From assembly GCA_963717945.1 (NCBI GenBank), contig CAVQXT010000007.1, forward strand, positions 248,001 through 312,000: a stretch of DNA of 64,000 nucleotides, given 5' to 3'. Position 1 is the stretch's first letter, and each line of letters starts with the position of its first letter. The translations under genes and the position numbers were made by a program. The notes below the pieces were generated by a model. The model searched no databases, had not been told where the DNA came from, and saw nothing but the letters and a program-made list of their open reading frames with translations. The stretch comes from FEN-299 sp963717945 (GTDB lineage Bacteria; Acidobacteriota; Vicinamibacteria; Vicinamibacterales; Fen-181). Positions 30,582 to 38,202 of this stretch are shown here, piece by piece.

Positions 30582-31562
30582 ATGCTCACGGCCGACTCGG
30601 TGAAAGCGCAGGCCCGCACCCTCGGGTTCGAACTCTGCGGCATCGCGCCGGCCGAGGCCGTGCCCGAGGCGGGGCGCATCAGGGAGTGGATCGCCCGAGG
30701 CTACGCGGGCGACATGGGCTACCTTCCGCGGACGGCGCACAGGCGCGAGGATGTCCGCCGCTACCTGCCGTCGGCCCGCTCGGTCGTCGTCACCGGCACG
30801 CTCTACAACGCCGACCGGCCGTACTCGGTCGAGCTCGCCGACCCGGCCGAAGCCGTCGTCTCGCGCTACGCGTGGGGCGAGGATTATCACCAGGTCGTCG
30901 GACGGCGGCTGGATCAGTTGCTGGAGTGGATGCGGGCCGGGCACGGCGCACCGTTCGAGGCGAGAGCGTGCGTGGACACCGCGCCGGTGCACGAACGAGC
31001 CTACGCGCAGGCCGCCGGGATCGGCTGGACCGGCAAGAACGGGTGCCTGATCAACGACCAAATCGGGTCCTGGATCTTCCTCGGCGAAATCGTCTGCAGC
31101 ATCCCGCTCGCGCCCGACGCGCCCGCCTTGGACCAGTGCGGCACCTGCTCGCTGTGCCTGGAGGCCTGCCCGACCGGGGCACTCGTGGAGCCACGCGTGC
31201 TCGACGCCCGGCGTTGCATCTCGTACCTGACGATCGAGTCGCGGCGCGAGATTCCTGAGTCCTTTCGAGCGGAAATCGGCGCTCGCGTCTACGGGTGCGA
31301 CGTCTGCCAGGACGTCTGCCCCTGGAACCAGTCGGCCCCGTCGAGCGGCGACCCGGCCTGGCAGCCGCGGGCGGGGCTGGACCATCCGCAGCTTCTCGAC
31401 CTGTGTCGGCGAACCGACGCCGAGCTGGCGGAGCTCACGTGCGGGACCGCGATGACGCGCGCGTCGGTCGCCGCGCTTCGCCGGAACCTGGCGGTCGCGC
31501 TCGAGAACAGCGCCAGCCCTGAAGGGCCGGCCTACGTACGGACGCGGCGGGACCGTGTGTAG
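30582..31562 (+). CDS. queG: Epoxyqueuosine reductase
   Basis: Cobalamin-dependent iron-sulfur enzyme that makes queuosine from epoxyqueuosine in tRNA anticodons. The 326-residue product has VDTAPVHERAYAQAAGIGWTGKNGCLI, the first [4Fe-4S] motif CGTCSLCLEACPTGAL and the second CDVCQDVCPWN, all diagnostic. The ATG comes one base after the aconitase stop. The C-terminus is short: the last 16 residues (from about 311, PEGPAYVRTRRDRV) are encoded by a REP-type palindrome, so the original end may have been replaced. The HEAT-like C-terminal part of longer QueG proteins is missing. Confidence 0.95.
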   Translation: MLTADSVKAQARTLGFELCGIAPAEAVPEAGRIREWIARGYAGDMGYLPRTAHRREDVRRYLPSARSVVVTGTLYNADRPYSVELADPAEAVVSRYAWGEDYHQVVGRRLDQLLEWMRAGHGAPFEARACVDTAPVHERAYAQAAGIGWTGKNGCLINDQIGSWIFLGEIVCSIPLAPDAPALDQCGTCSLCLEACPTGALVEPRVLDARRCISYLTIESRREIPESFRAEIGARVYGCDVCQDVCPWNQSAPSSGDPAWQPRAGLDHPQLLDLCRRTDAELAELTCGTAMTRASVAALRRNLAVALENSASPEGPAYVRTRRDRV

Positions 31563-31582
31563 GGCGGGCCTTCAGGCCTGCC
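31512..31582. repeat. Pair of opposed REP palindromes at the queG 3' end
   Basis: GCCAGCCCTGAAGGGCCGGC (31512-31531) lies within the last codons of queG. A second palindrome with GGGCGGGCC and GGCCTGCC arms (31562-31582) begins at the last base of the stop codon. The two can be read as opposite arms of a doublet. Confidence 0.7.
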
Positions 31583-31666
31583 TGTGGCCCTCGGCCCTCC
31601 GCCCAATCGCGGTAGAATACCCTCCAGTCAGCCCGCCCCCCGCCGTCATTTCCCGAAGAGGTTCCG

Positions 31667-33388
31667 ATGAAGTCATCAATCGTACTGGGATCGCTCGTCG
31701 TCCTGATCGCGGCCGCCTGCGCGTCGCCCACGACGACGACGGCGCCGGCCAAGGAGGTCGTCGTGGTGCCCGAACAGGCGAAGCTGGAGGCCGCTGCGGC
31801 GCAATACGCCCCGACCGACATCGGCGCGGACATTTCAAAGCTGCCCGCGGGCGAACAACAGGCGCTGGCGCGCCTGGTGGAGGCCGGCTGGGTCATGGAC
31901 GGCCTGTTCCTGCGGCAGGTGTGGGCCGGCAACGAGGGGCTCCTGCTCGAGCTGCTGACCGACCGGTCGCCGCTCGGCCAGGCCCGGACGCACTATTTCC
32001 TGATGAACAAGGGGCCGTGGGATCGCCTGGACCACAACGCGGCGTTCCTCGCCAGCGTGCCGCCAAAGCCCGAGGGGGCCAACTTCTATCCCGCGGGCGC
32101 GACCAAGGCGGACGTCGAAGCCTGGATGATGGCGCTGCCCGAGGCGGAACGCGCGCAGGCCGCGGGCTTCTTCACGACGATCAGGCGGCCGTTGCCGACC
32201 AAAGGCGCGAAACCGGGCTTCCAGATCGTGCCTTACAGCGTCGAGTATCAGGGCGAACTGGCCCGCGCCGCCGACCTGCTGCGGGAAGCCGCGCGCCTGA
32301 CGGCGCAGCCGACGCTCAAGAAATTCCTCGAGAGCCGGGCGGACGCGTTCCTCTCGAACGACTACTACGCGAGCGACGTGGCGTGGATGGAGCTCGATGC
32401 GAGCATCGAGCCGACGATCGGCCCGTACGAGGTCTACGAGGACGAGTGGTTCAACGCGAAGGCGGCCTTCGAGGCGTTCATCACCGTGCGCGACGACGGC
32501 GAGACGGCGAAGCTCGCGAAGCTGGGCGCCGAGCTGCAGGGGATCGAGGACAGCCTGCCGATCGACCCGGCGGTCAGGAACCCGAAGCTGGGCGGGATGG
32601 CGCCGATCCGCGTGGTCAACGTGATCCTGGCCGCGGGCGACGGGAACCGCGGCGTGCAGACCGCGGCTTACAACCTGCCGAACGACGAGCGCGTGGTGCG
32701 CGAGAAGGGCGCCAAGCGGGTCATGCTGCGCAACGTCCAGGAGGCCAAGTTCAACCTGGTGCTCCGCCCGATCGCCGCGCGCGTGCTCACGGCGGCGCAG
32801 CAGAAGAACGTCACCTTCGACGCCTTCTTCACGCACACCGTCATGCACGAGCTGATGCACGGCCTCGGGCCGCACCAGATCGCGGTGGGCGGCAAGGCCA
32901 CGACCGTGCGGGCGCAACTGAAGGACACCTACAGCGCGATCGAGGAGGCGAAGGCCGACATCTCGGGCCTGTTCGCGCTACAGCGGCTGATCGACAAGGG
33001 CGTCCTTCCCAAGTCGATGGAAGAGTCGATCTACGACACTTTCCTCGCGTCGGCCTTTCGCGCGATTCGATTTGGCGTCGCCGAGGCGCACGGCCGGGGG
33101 ATCGCGCTCCAGCTGAACTTCCTGATCGACTTCGGCGCGATCACGATCGGGCCGGACGGGGCCTTCGCCATCAACCCGGCGAAGATCAAGGAGGGCGTGG
33201 CGGCGCTCACCCGCGAGATCATGACGCTGCAGGCGGCCGGCGACTACGCGAAGGCGAAAGACATGCTGACCCGGCTGGCTGTCGTCCGGCCGGAGGTGAA
33301 GAAGGTGCTCGACAAACTGACCGGGATCCCCATCGACATCGAGCCGAGATTCACGACAGCGGCCGAGCTGGTATCGAAGCAGGGCTGA
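31667..33388 (+). CDS. M49-like zinc metallopeptidase lipoprotein
   Basis: A 573-residue lipoprotein (lipobox IAAACAS) of the family that groups with dipeptidyl-peptidase III and MutT-like zinc hydrolases. The zinc site HELMH (residues 394-398) and the downstream EEAKAD (glutamates 426-427) match the M49 pattern HExxxH plus EExxAE, except that this protein has the HExxH spacing. The motifs ANFYPAGATKADVEAWM and SNDYYASDVAWMELD are typical of bacterial homologues. It may degrade periplasmic peptides. The stop codon lies inside a REP palindrome, so the last residues (KQG) are repeat-derived. Confidence 0.8.
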   Translation: MKSSIVLGSLVVLIAAACASPTTTTAPAKEVVVVPEQAKLEAAAAQYAPTDIGADISKLPAGEQQALARLVEAGWVMDGLFLRQVWAGNEGLLLELLTDRSPLGQARTHYFLMNKGPWDRLDHNAAFLASVPPKPEGANFYPAGATKADVEAWMMALPEAERAQAAGFFTTIRRPLPTKGAKPGFQIVPYSVEYQGELARAADLLREAARLTAQPTLKKFLESRADAFLSNDYYASDVAWMELDASIEPTIGPYEVYEDEWFNAKAAFEAFITVRDDGETAKLAKLGAELQGIEDSLPIDPAVRNPKLGGMAPIRVVNVILAAGDGNRGVQTAAYNLPNDERVVREKGAKRVMLRNVQEAKFNLVLRPIAARVLTAAQQKNVTFDAFFTHTVMHELMHGLGPHQIAVGGKATTVRAQLKDTYSAIEEAKADISGLFALQRLIDKGVLPKSMEESIYDTFLASAFRAIRFGVAEAHGRGIALQLNFLIDFGAITIGPDGAFAINPAKIKEGVAALTREIMTLQAAGDYAKAKDMLTRLAVVRPEVKKVLDKLTGIPIDIEPRFTTAAELVSKQG

Positions 33389-33510
33389 AGCCCTGCTCCG
33401 ACCGATGATCTTGGGCAGCTCTGTCAAAGCAGGGCTGAAGCCCTGCTCTATCTGATGATCCTTGGCAGCGCTGTCAGGACCGGATGTAGGGCGGGTCTTC
33501 AGGGCCGCCG
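33378..33510. repeat. Tandem REP units (50-base period)
   Basis: Two copies of the palindrome AGCAGGGCTGAAGCCCTGCT start at 33378 and 33428, each followed by a similar 30-base spacer with GATGATC. A third, diverged palindrome (GGCGGGTCTTCAGGGCCGCC) follows at about 33489. This fills most of the 195-base gap after the M49-like gene. Confidence 0.85.
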
Positions 33511-33583
33511 GCTCGGAATGTAACCGGGCCGCCCCCGCGTGAATCTCTTTAGAGTTCCTAGCCCCATTGGTCGCGGAGGACTC

Positions 33584-33781
33584 ATGCCGTTATTTGAATA
33601 CGAATGTCGGAAGTGCCATCACCAGTTCGAGGCGCTGGTCATCGGCTCGCGCACGCCGGCGTGCCCGAGGTGCGAGAGCCAGGATCTCGAGAAGCGCGTG
33701 TCCCCGGTAGGGCTGGCGGGCGTAGGCGGCTGGTCGTCGAACCGGCCGTCCGGCGGCTGCCGCCCGAAGGGCGGTGGTTGA
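33584..33781 (+). CDS. FmdB-type zinc-ribbon protein
   Basis: A 65-residue putative regulatory protein of the FmdB family. It starts MPLFEYECRKCHHQFEALV and has a second CxxC pair in TPACPRCESQDLEKRV, so one zinc ribbon is formed by CRKC and CPRC. A Gly/Ser/Pro-rich tail follows. The ATG at 33584 is preceded by GGAGGA. FmdB-like proteins are widespread and often called regulators of amidase or formamidase, though direct evidence is scarce. It converges with hypB five bases away. Confidence 0.88.
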   Translation: MPLFEYECRKCHHQFEALVIGSRTPACPRCESQDLEKRVSPVGLAGVGGWSSNRPSGGCRPKGGG

Positions 33782-33786
33782 GGTTT

Positions 33787-34473
33787 CTAGCCGCGGGCCG
33801 GTCGGCCCGCTTCCCGTTTCTCCGTCAGTCGCTGCTCGATCCACCGGGTCCAGGCCCCCAGACCCGGCTCCGCCACACAGCTAGTTTCCAGCACTTCGAT
33901 CGCCGGGTTCACGCGACGCGCGTCGGCGATCGCCGCGTCGCGGTCGAAGCGGGTGTACGGGAGCAGGTCGATCTTGTGGAGCAGCATCAGGCGTGCCCGC
34001 CTGAAGATCCCCGGGTACTTCAGCGGCTTGTCGTCGCCTTCGGCGACGCTCAGCACCACGACCTTCGCATCCTCGCCCAGGTCGTACGACGCCGGGCACA
34101 CCAGGTTGCCCACGTTTTCCACGAACAGGACGTCGAGGTCGCCGGGCGGCAGGAGCCCCATCGCGCGCCGCACCATGCTGGCGTCGAGGTGGCAGGTGCC
34201 GCCGGTGGTGATCTGCAGGGCGGGGAAGCCGTAGCGCTTCAGCCGGTCCGCGTCGCGTTCGGTCTGGATGTCGCCGGTGAGGACCGCCGCGCGCAGAGCC
34301 GTTCGCCTCAGCGCCTCGAGCGTGCCTTCGAGGATGCTGGTCTTGCCGGCCCCCGGCGAGGAGATCAGGTTGAGGCAGAGCGTCCCGCGCCCGGCCAGCG
34401 CCCCGCGGAGCTCGCCGGCGATCCGGTCGTTCTCCTTCAAGACGTTCTCTCGGACTTCCACTCGTTCGGCCAC
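33787..34473 (-). CDS. hypB: Hydrogenase nickel incorporation GTPase HypB
   Basis: GTPase that loads nickel into [NiFe] hydrogenases together with HypA. The 228-residue protein has the P-loop SSPGAGKTS, the nickel/zinc site segment TGGTCHLDASMVRRAM, LFVENVGNLVCPASYDLGE and the guanine motif LHKIDLLPY. It lacks the His-rich N-terminus or CxxCGC motif of some HypB proteins, so nickel storage seems absent. The start is GTG at 34473, three bases after hypA. The rest of the hyp set and any [NiFe] hydrogenase lie outside this window. The pair could also serve urease. Confidence 0.95.
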   Translation of the reverse strand: MAERVEVRENVLKENDRIAGELRGALAGRGTLCLNLISSPGAGKTSILEGTLEALRRTALRAAVLTGDIQTERDADRLKRYGFPALQITTGGTCHLDASMVRRAMGLLPPGDLDVLFVENVGNLVCPASYDLGEDAKVVVLSVAEGDDKPLKYPGIFRRARLMLLHKIDLLPYTRFDRDAAIADARRVNPAIEVLETSCVAEPGLGAWTRWIEQRLTEKREAGRPARG

Positions 34474-34476
34474 GGC

Positions 34477-34818
34477 TTACTCCAACTCCAGGAACGACAT
34501 CCCGAGTTCGTCGCCCGCCACCATCGACGCGCCGGTCGCGCCGCACGCGGGGCAGTCGGCCAGGAACTCGACGGGATGGAACGCGTGCCCGCACGCCGCG
34601 CAGAGGTAGCGGACCGGCACCGGCTCCAACTCGAGCGCGGCCCCGGCGAGATCGGTGTTCCTGACGGTCATCTCGAAGCAGAATTGCAGCGCGTCAACGG
34701 ACACGCCCGAGATCTCGCCGACGCGCACGCCAATCCTGAGCACGCGGCGGTCGCCATTCTGCGACGCGTGCTCGCGCGCGGCGTCGGCAATCGACTGCGC
34801 GATCGACAGCTCGTGCAT
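34477..34818 (-). CDS. hypA: Hydrogenase nickel metallochaperone HypA
   Basis: The 113-residue nickel-binding chaperone. Its N-terminus MHEL carries the His2 nickel ligand, and the zinc site is built from CAAC and CPAC. The rest, including IGVRVGEISGVSVDALQFCFEMTVRNTDL and LELEPVPVRYLC, matches HypA. It precedes hypB on the minus strand with a three-base gap. It is divergent from the corrinoid reactivator gene, with a 166-base heptad-armed inverted repeat between them. Confidence 0.95.
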   Translation of the reverse strand: MHELSIAQSIADAAREHASQNGDRRVLRIGVRVGEISGVSVDALQFCFEMTVRNTDLAGAALELEPVPVRYLCAACGHAFHPVEFLADCPACGATGASMVAGDELGMSFLELE

Positions 34819-34838
34819 GGGACGACTGGACGGTTGCC

Positions 34839-35004
34839 GGCTTCGGGCTCCAGGCTCTGGCCTTCAGGCGGTGCCACAGCAGCGCACCGCACCAATTGGT
34901 TTCGCCCAACGCGAGCCTCCACCCGTCATCTTATACCGTCAGAGATGCTGCCGTAGTATGACGGCGCGACACCGCCTGAAGCCGGAAGCCCGGAGCCCAA
35001 AGCC
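34839..35004. repeat. 166-base inverted-repeat element with heptad arms
   Basis: The left arm (34839-34873) has the 7-base units GGCTTCG, GGCTCCA, GGCTCTG, GCCTTCA and GGCGGTG. The right arm (34970-35004), on the opposite strand, has GGCTTTG, GGCTCCG, GGCTTCC, GGCTTCA and GGCGGTG. The 96-base interior has no coding signal. It sits between the divergent hypA and corrinoid-reactivator genes and ends nine bases before the -35 box of the latter. Confidence 0.85.
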
Positions 35005-35013
35005 ATCAGCGCG

Positions 35014-35042
35014 TTGACACTCCCTGACCCCGGTGGTACAAG
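35014..35042 (+). promoter_or_regulatory. Consensus promoter of the corrinoid reactivator gene
   Basis: TTGACA (35014-35019) and TACAAG (35037-35042) are separated by 17 bases. The GTG start codon follows the -10 box by only eight bases, so the transcript should start at or next to the start codon. There is no room for a ribosome-binding site, which suggests leaderless translation. Confidence 0.7.
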
Positions 35043-35050
35043 CCTGACCG

Positions 35051-36718
35051 GTGACATCCTCGCGCTGCGCCGTTCGCTTCCTGCCCGAGGGCCGCGCCAC
35101 GGAGGTCGAGGCCGGCGCCGAACTCTATCTCGCGGCCGCCGCCGCCGGCATTCTCCTCGAGCAGCCGTGCGGCTCGCGGGCGACGTGCGGGCGCTGCGGC
35201 GTCCGGGTGATCGAGGGGGCCGCGCCGCCGTCGGATGCCGAACGCGCGATCTTCACACCGGCCAAGCTCGGCGCCGGGTGGCGCCTCGGCTGCCAGCTCG
35301 TCCTCGACGCGGCGTCCGTCATCGAGGTCCCCGCGGTGACGCGGTCGCTGGCCGGCAAGTCGTTCGGGGACGACCTTCCGCCCGACGCCCTCGACCACCC
35401 GGTGGCTGCGGCGCCATCGGCGGACGGACGCCCTCGATTCGGCCTCGCCGTCGACGTCGGCACGACGTCGCTGGCCGCGGCCCTCGTGTTGCTCTCCGAC
35501 GGGTCGGTCGCCGCGTCGGCGTCGTCACTGAACCCGCAGGCGGCGTTCGGCGCGGACGTGATCTCGCGCATCCAACGCACGCTCGATTCGCCTGACGGCG
35601 TCGTGCACCTGCAGAACGCCGTCCGCGCAGGACTCGCCGCGCTGGTCGACGAGTTGAAGGCGGAGGCCGGCTGCGACGCGGGCCAGGTGGTCCTGGCGGC
35701 GGTGGCGGGAAACCCGACGATGATGCACTTGTGGCGGGGGGTGCCGGTGGCCAGCCTGGGCCGGGCGCCGTTTGCCGCCGCGTGGTCCGGCGTCCTGACG
35801 CTGACGGCGGAGAACACCGGCCTGCCGATCGAGCCCCGGGCCCCCGTACTCGTCTTCCCGCTGGTTCGCAGCCACGTGGGCGGCGACCTGGTCGCCGCGG
35901 CCGTGGCGTGCGGCATCGACCTGCCCTCAGAGACCGGCGGAGGACGCCCGCGTCTGCTCATCGATCTTGGGACGAACACCGAACTGCTGCTCGCGTGCGA
36001 CGGCCGGCTCATCACCACCTCGGCGGCCGCCGGGCCGGCGTTCGAGGGCGGATCGATTCGGCACGGCATGCGGGGCGCGCCGGGCGCGATCGACGTCGTC
36101 TCGATCTCGGCGGGCGGCCGCGTGAGGACTCACGCGATCGGCGGCCTGCCCCCCCGGGGCATCTGCGGATCGGGCTTGATCGATGCCGTGGCCGACCTCT
36201 TGAGCACGGGCGTCGTGTCGGCCTCGGGCTACCTGCGGAAACCCGCGGAGGTGAGCGCCGGCGCCCTCGCCCAACGGCTGTCCCCGCTCGACGGCCAACA
36301 GGCGTTCACGCTGGTGGGTCCCGACGACACCGGCGGCGCCGGCCCGGTGACGATCACCGCCCGCGATATCCGCGAGGTGCAGCTCGCCAAGGGCTCGATC
36401 CTGGCCGCGGCCACTCTGCTGTGCCGGCACGCGGGCCTCGCCCCCGAGGATCTGGGCGAAGTGCTGATTGCCGGCGCGTTCGGGAACTACATCCGGAAGA
36501 CGAGCGCCCTCAGGATCGGCCTGCTCCCGCCGATTGACCCCGAGCGCGTCCGGCTGGTCGGCAACGCCGCCGGCGTCGGCGCGAGGCTCGCGCTGGTCGA
36601 CGCCCGGGTCATCGAACGCGCGCGGGCGCTCTCCGCCCGCGCCGAGTACCTGGACCTGGCCGGCCACGCCGACTACCAGCCCGCCTTCATGGAGGCACTG
36701 GCATTCCCCGAACGCTGA
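35051..36718 (+). CDS. RACo-type reductive activator of corrinoid proteins
   Basis: A 555-residue ATP-dependent reactivator that reduces inactive cob(II)alamin proteins. The N-terminal [2Fe-2S] ferredoxin domain has CGSRATCGRCGVRV and LGCQLV. A linker leads to the ASKHA-type ATPase domain of the DUF4445 family, with LAVDVGTTSLAAALV, NPQAAFGADVISRI, AGNPTMMHL, LLIDLGTNTELLL and GICGSGLIDAVADL, and the C-terminal LIAGAFGNYIRK. RACo proteins serve methyltransferases or the acetyl-CoA pathway corrinoid protein. Here the next gene is a homocysteine methyltransferase, so it may keep a corrinoid methionine-synthesis or C1-transfer enzyme active. Confidence 0.88.
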   Translation: MTSSRCAVRFLPEGRATEVEAGAELYLAAAAAGILLEQPCGSRATCGRCGVRVIEGAAPPSDAERAIFTPAKLGAGWRLGCQLVLDAASVIEVPAVTRSLAGKSFGDDLPPDALDHPVAAAPSADGRPRFGLAVDVGTTSLAAALVLLSDGSVAASASSLNPQAAFGADVISRIQRTLDSPDGVVHLQNAVRAGLAALVDELKAEAGCDAGQVVLAAVAGNPTMMHLWRGVPVASLGRAPFAAAWSGVLTLTAENTGLPIEPRAPVLVFPLVRSHVGGDLVAAAVACGIDLPSETGGGRPRLLIDLGTNTELLLACDGRLITTSAAAGPAFEGGSIRHGMRGAPGAIDVVSISAGGRVRTHAIGGLPPRGICGSGLIDAVADLLSTGVVSASGYLRKPAEVSAGALAQRLSPLDGQQAFTLVGPDDTGGAGPVTITARDIREVQLAKGSILAAATLLCRHAGLAPEDLGEVLIAGAFGNYIRKTSALRIGLLPPIDPERVRLVGNAAGVGARLALVDARVIERARALSARAEYLDLAGHADYQPAFMEALAFPER

Positions 36719-36730
36719 GAGGGCGCTACA

Positions 36731-37630
36731 ATGCCCGCCATGTTCGATCTTCCCGCGCTCGCCTCTTCCCGCACCGTGATCGTGGACGGCGCCATGGGCA
36801 CCCAGCTGCAGCTCGCCGGCCTTGGCATCGGCGAGTGCGGCTCGGCGTGGAACCTGAGTCATCCCGACCGGCTGGCGGCGATCCACGCGGCCTACATCGA
36901 GGCCGGCTGCGACGCCGTCATCACCAATTCGTTCGGCGCCAACCGGTGGGTGCTCGACCGCTACGACCTCGGCGGCCGCGTGGACGAGGTCAACCTGGAG
37001 GCGGCGCGCATCGCCCGGCGAGCGGCCGGTGACGCCATCGGCGTGCTCGGCGACATCGGCCCGTGCGGCGGCCTCCTGCCTCCGCTCGGCGCGATCGATC
37101 CCGGTGAACTGCTGGCCGAGTTCACCCGTCAGGCCCGCGCGCTGCTCGAGGGCGGCGCCGACGGGATCATCATCGAGACGATGAGCGCGGTCGAGGAGGT
37201 GACGATCGCCATCCGTGCGGCCAGGGCGGCCTCGGCGCCGTTTGTCATCGCTTCGCTGGCCTTCGACCACCTGCGAAACGGCTTGTTCCGGACGATGATG
37301 GGCGTCGCGCCGGAGAAGGCGGCGCAGGCGGCGCTCGACGCCGGCGCCGACATCGTCGGTGCCAACTGCGGCACCTCGATGACCACCGGCGACTTCGCGC
37401 GGGTGGCCGAGGCGATGCGTCGCGTGACCGATCGCCCAATCATCGTCCAGGCCAACGCCGGCACGCCGGAACTGGTGGACGGCCGCGCCGTCTACCGCCT
37501 CGCGCCGGAAGCGCTGGCCGACGGGATGGCCGAGGTCGTGGCGGCGGGCGCCAACATCGTCGGCGGCTGCTGCGGCACGACGCCGGCGCACATCGCCGAG
37601 CTGGCGCGGCGGCTGAAGGCCGGCGCGTAG
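36731..37630 (+). CDS. Homocysteine S-methyltransferase domain protein
   Basis: A 299-residue stand-alone version of the MetH N-terminal domain. It opens VIVDGAMGTQLQLAGLG, and its zinc-ligand cysteines appear in GANCGTS and GGCCGTTPAHI. Further family motifs are NSFGANRW and DGIIIETM. It may move a methyl group from a corrinoid protein to homocysteine or another thiol. Two starts are possible: ATG 36731 and ATG 36740. A TACAAT box at 36727-36732 would overlap the first and place transcription start near the second, so a 296-residue leaderless product is possible. It follows the reactivator gene by 12 bases. Confidence 0.88.
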   Translation: MPAMFDLPALASSRTVIVDGAMGTQLQLAGLGIGECGSAWNLSHPDRLAAIHAAYIEAGCDAVITNSFGANRWVLDRYDLGGRVDEVNLEAARIARRAAGDAIGVLGDIGPCGGLLPPLGAIDPGELLAEFTRQARALLEGGADGIIIETMSAVEEVTIAIRAARAASAPFVIASLAFDHLRNGLFRTMMGVAPEKAAQAALDAGADIVGANCGTSMTTGDFARVAEAMRRVTDRPIIVQANAGTPELVDGRAVYRLAPEALADGMAEVVAAGANIVGGCCGTTPAHIAELARRLKAGA

Positions 37631-37645
37631 TCCGCGTCCGGCAGC

Positions 37646-38140
37646 CTACGATCCCGGCGGCAGCATCGCCTGCACGCCGTACTTGTGCACGAGCAACCCG
37701 CCCTGGTGCGCGGCGTTGGCGAGCACGACGCCGCCGGCGAGCAGCAGCCCCAGGAAGATGGTGTTGGTGGCCATCACCCATCCGCGGGCCGACAGCTTCT
37801 TCACCAGGAATGGAAGACCGAGCAGGACCGCGTAGAGCGCCGTGAGGCCCGCGAAGAGGTCCCGGGCCGTCTCGGCCATCGACGCGTGGCGCTCGATGGC
37901 CGCGTTGATGGCGTCGGTCCTGGTGGCCAGCTCCGCGGCCGCTTCACCCGTCTCGACGGCCACAAACGCCGCCGCCGTGCCGATCGCCAGCAGCAGGAGG
38001 GCCGAGAAGCCGAACATGCCGGCGTGCTTCGGCCGCACGACGGCCAGCGCGACGAACAGGGGAGCGATGAGCAACAGCGCGATCGGGAAGTGAATCACGA
38101 GCGGGTGGAGTCCGTCCCACCCCGGCCATGGCGGCAGCAT
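37646..38140 (-). CDS. DUF2231 membrane protein
   Basis: A 164-residue integral membrane protein with four predicted membrane segments. The motif HPLVIHFPIALLLIAPLFV with conserved histidines is typical of DUF2231, whose histidines may bind haem or metal. A second His pair appears in AHQGGLLVHKYGV near the C-terminus. I prefer the ATG at 38140, seven bases after AAGGA, over the GTG at 38146. It lies 62 bases downstream of the rubrerythrin gene on the same strand, suggesting a joint role in periplasmic redox or peroxide handling. Confidence 0.8.
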   Translation of the reverse strand: MLPPWPGWDGLHPLVIHFPIALLLIAPLFVALAVVRPKHAGMFGFSALLLLAIGTAAAFVAVETGEAAAELATRTDAINAAIERHASMAETARDLFAGLTALYAVLLGLPFLVKKLSARGWVMATNTIFLGLLLAGGVVLANAAHQGGLLVHKYGVQAMLPPGS

Positions 38141-38202
38141 GGACACGTCCTTTCGGAGAGGAGGAGCCGGGCCCGGCGGCCCGGCCCCCGAAGGTCACCG
38201 CG

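Noticed and set aside
34819..35050. Cobalamin riboswitch upstream of the corrinoid reactivator
   Set aside because: The promoter abuts the start codon, so there is no leader RNA; the repeats there have no B12-box-like sequence that I can see.
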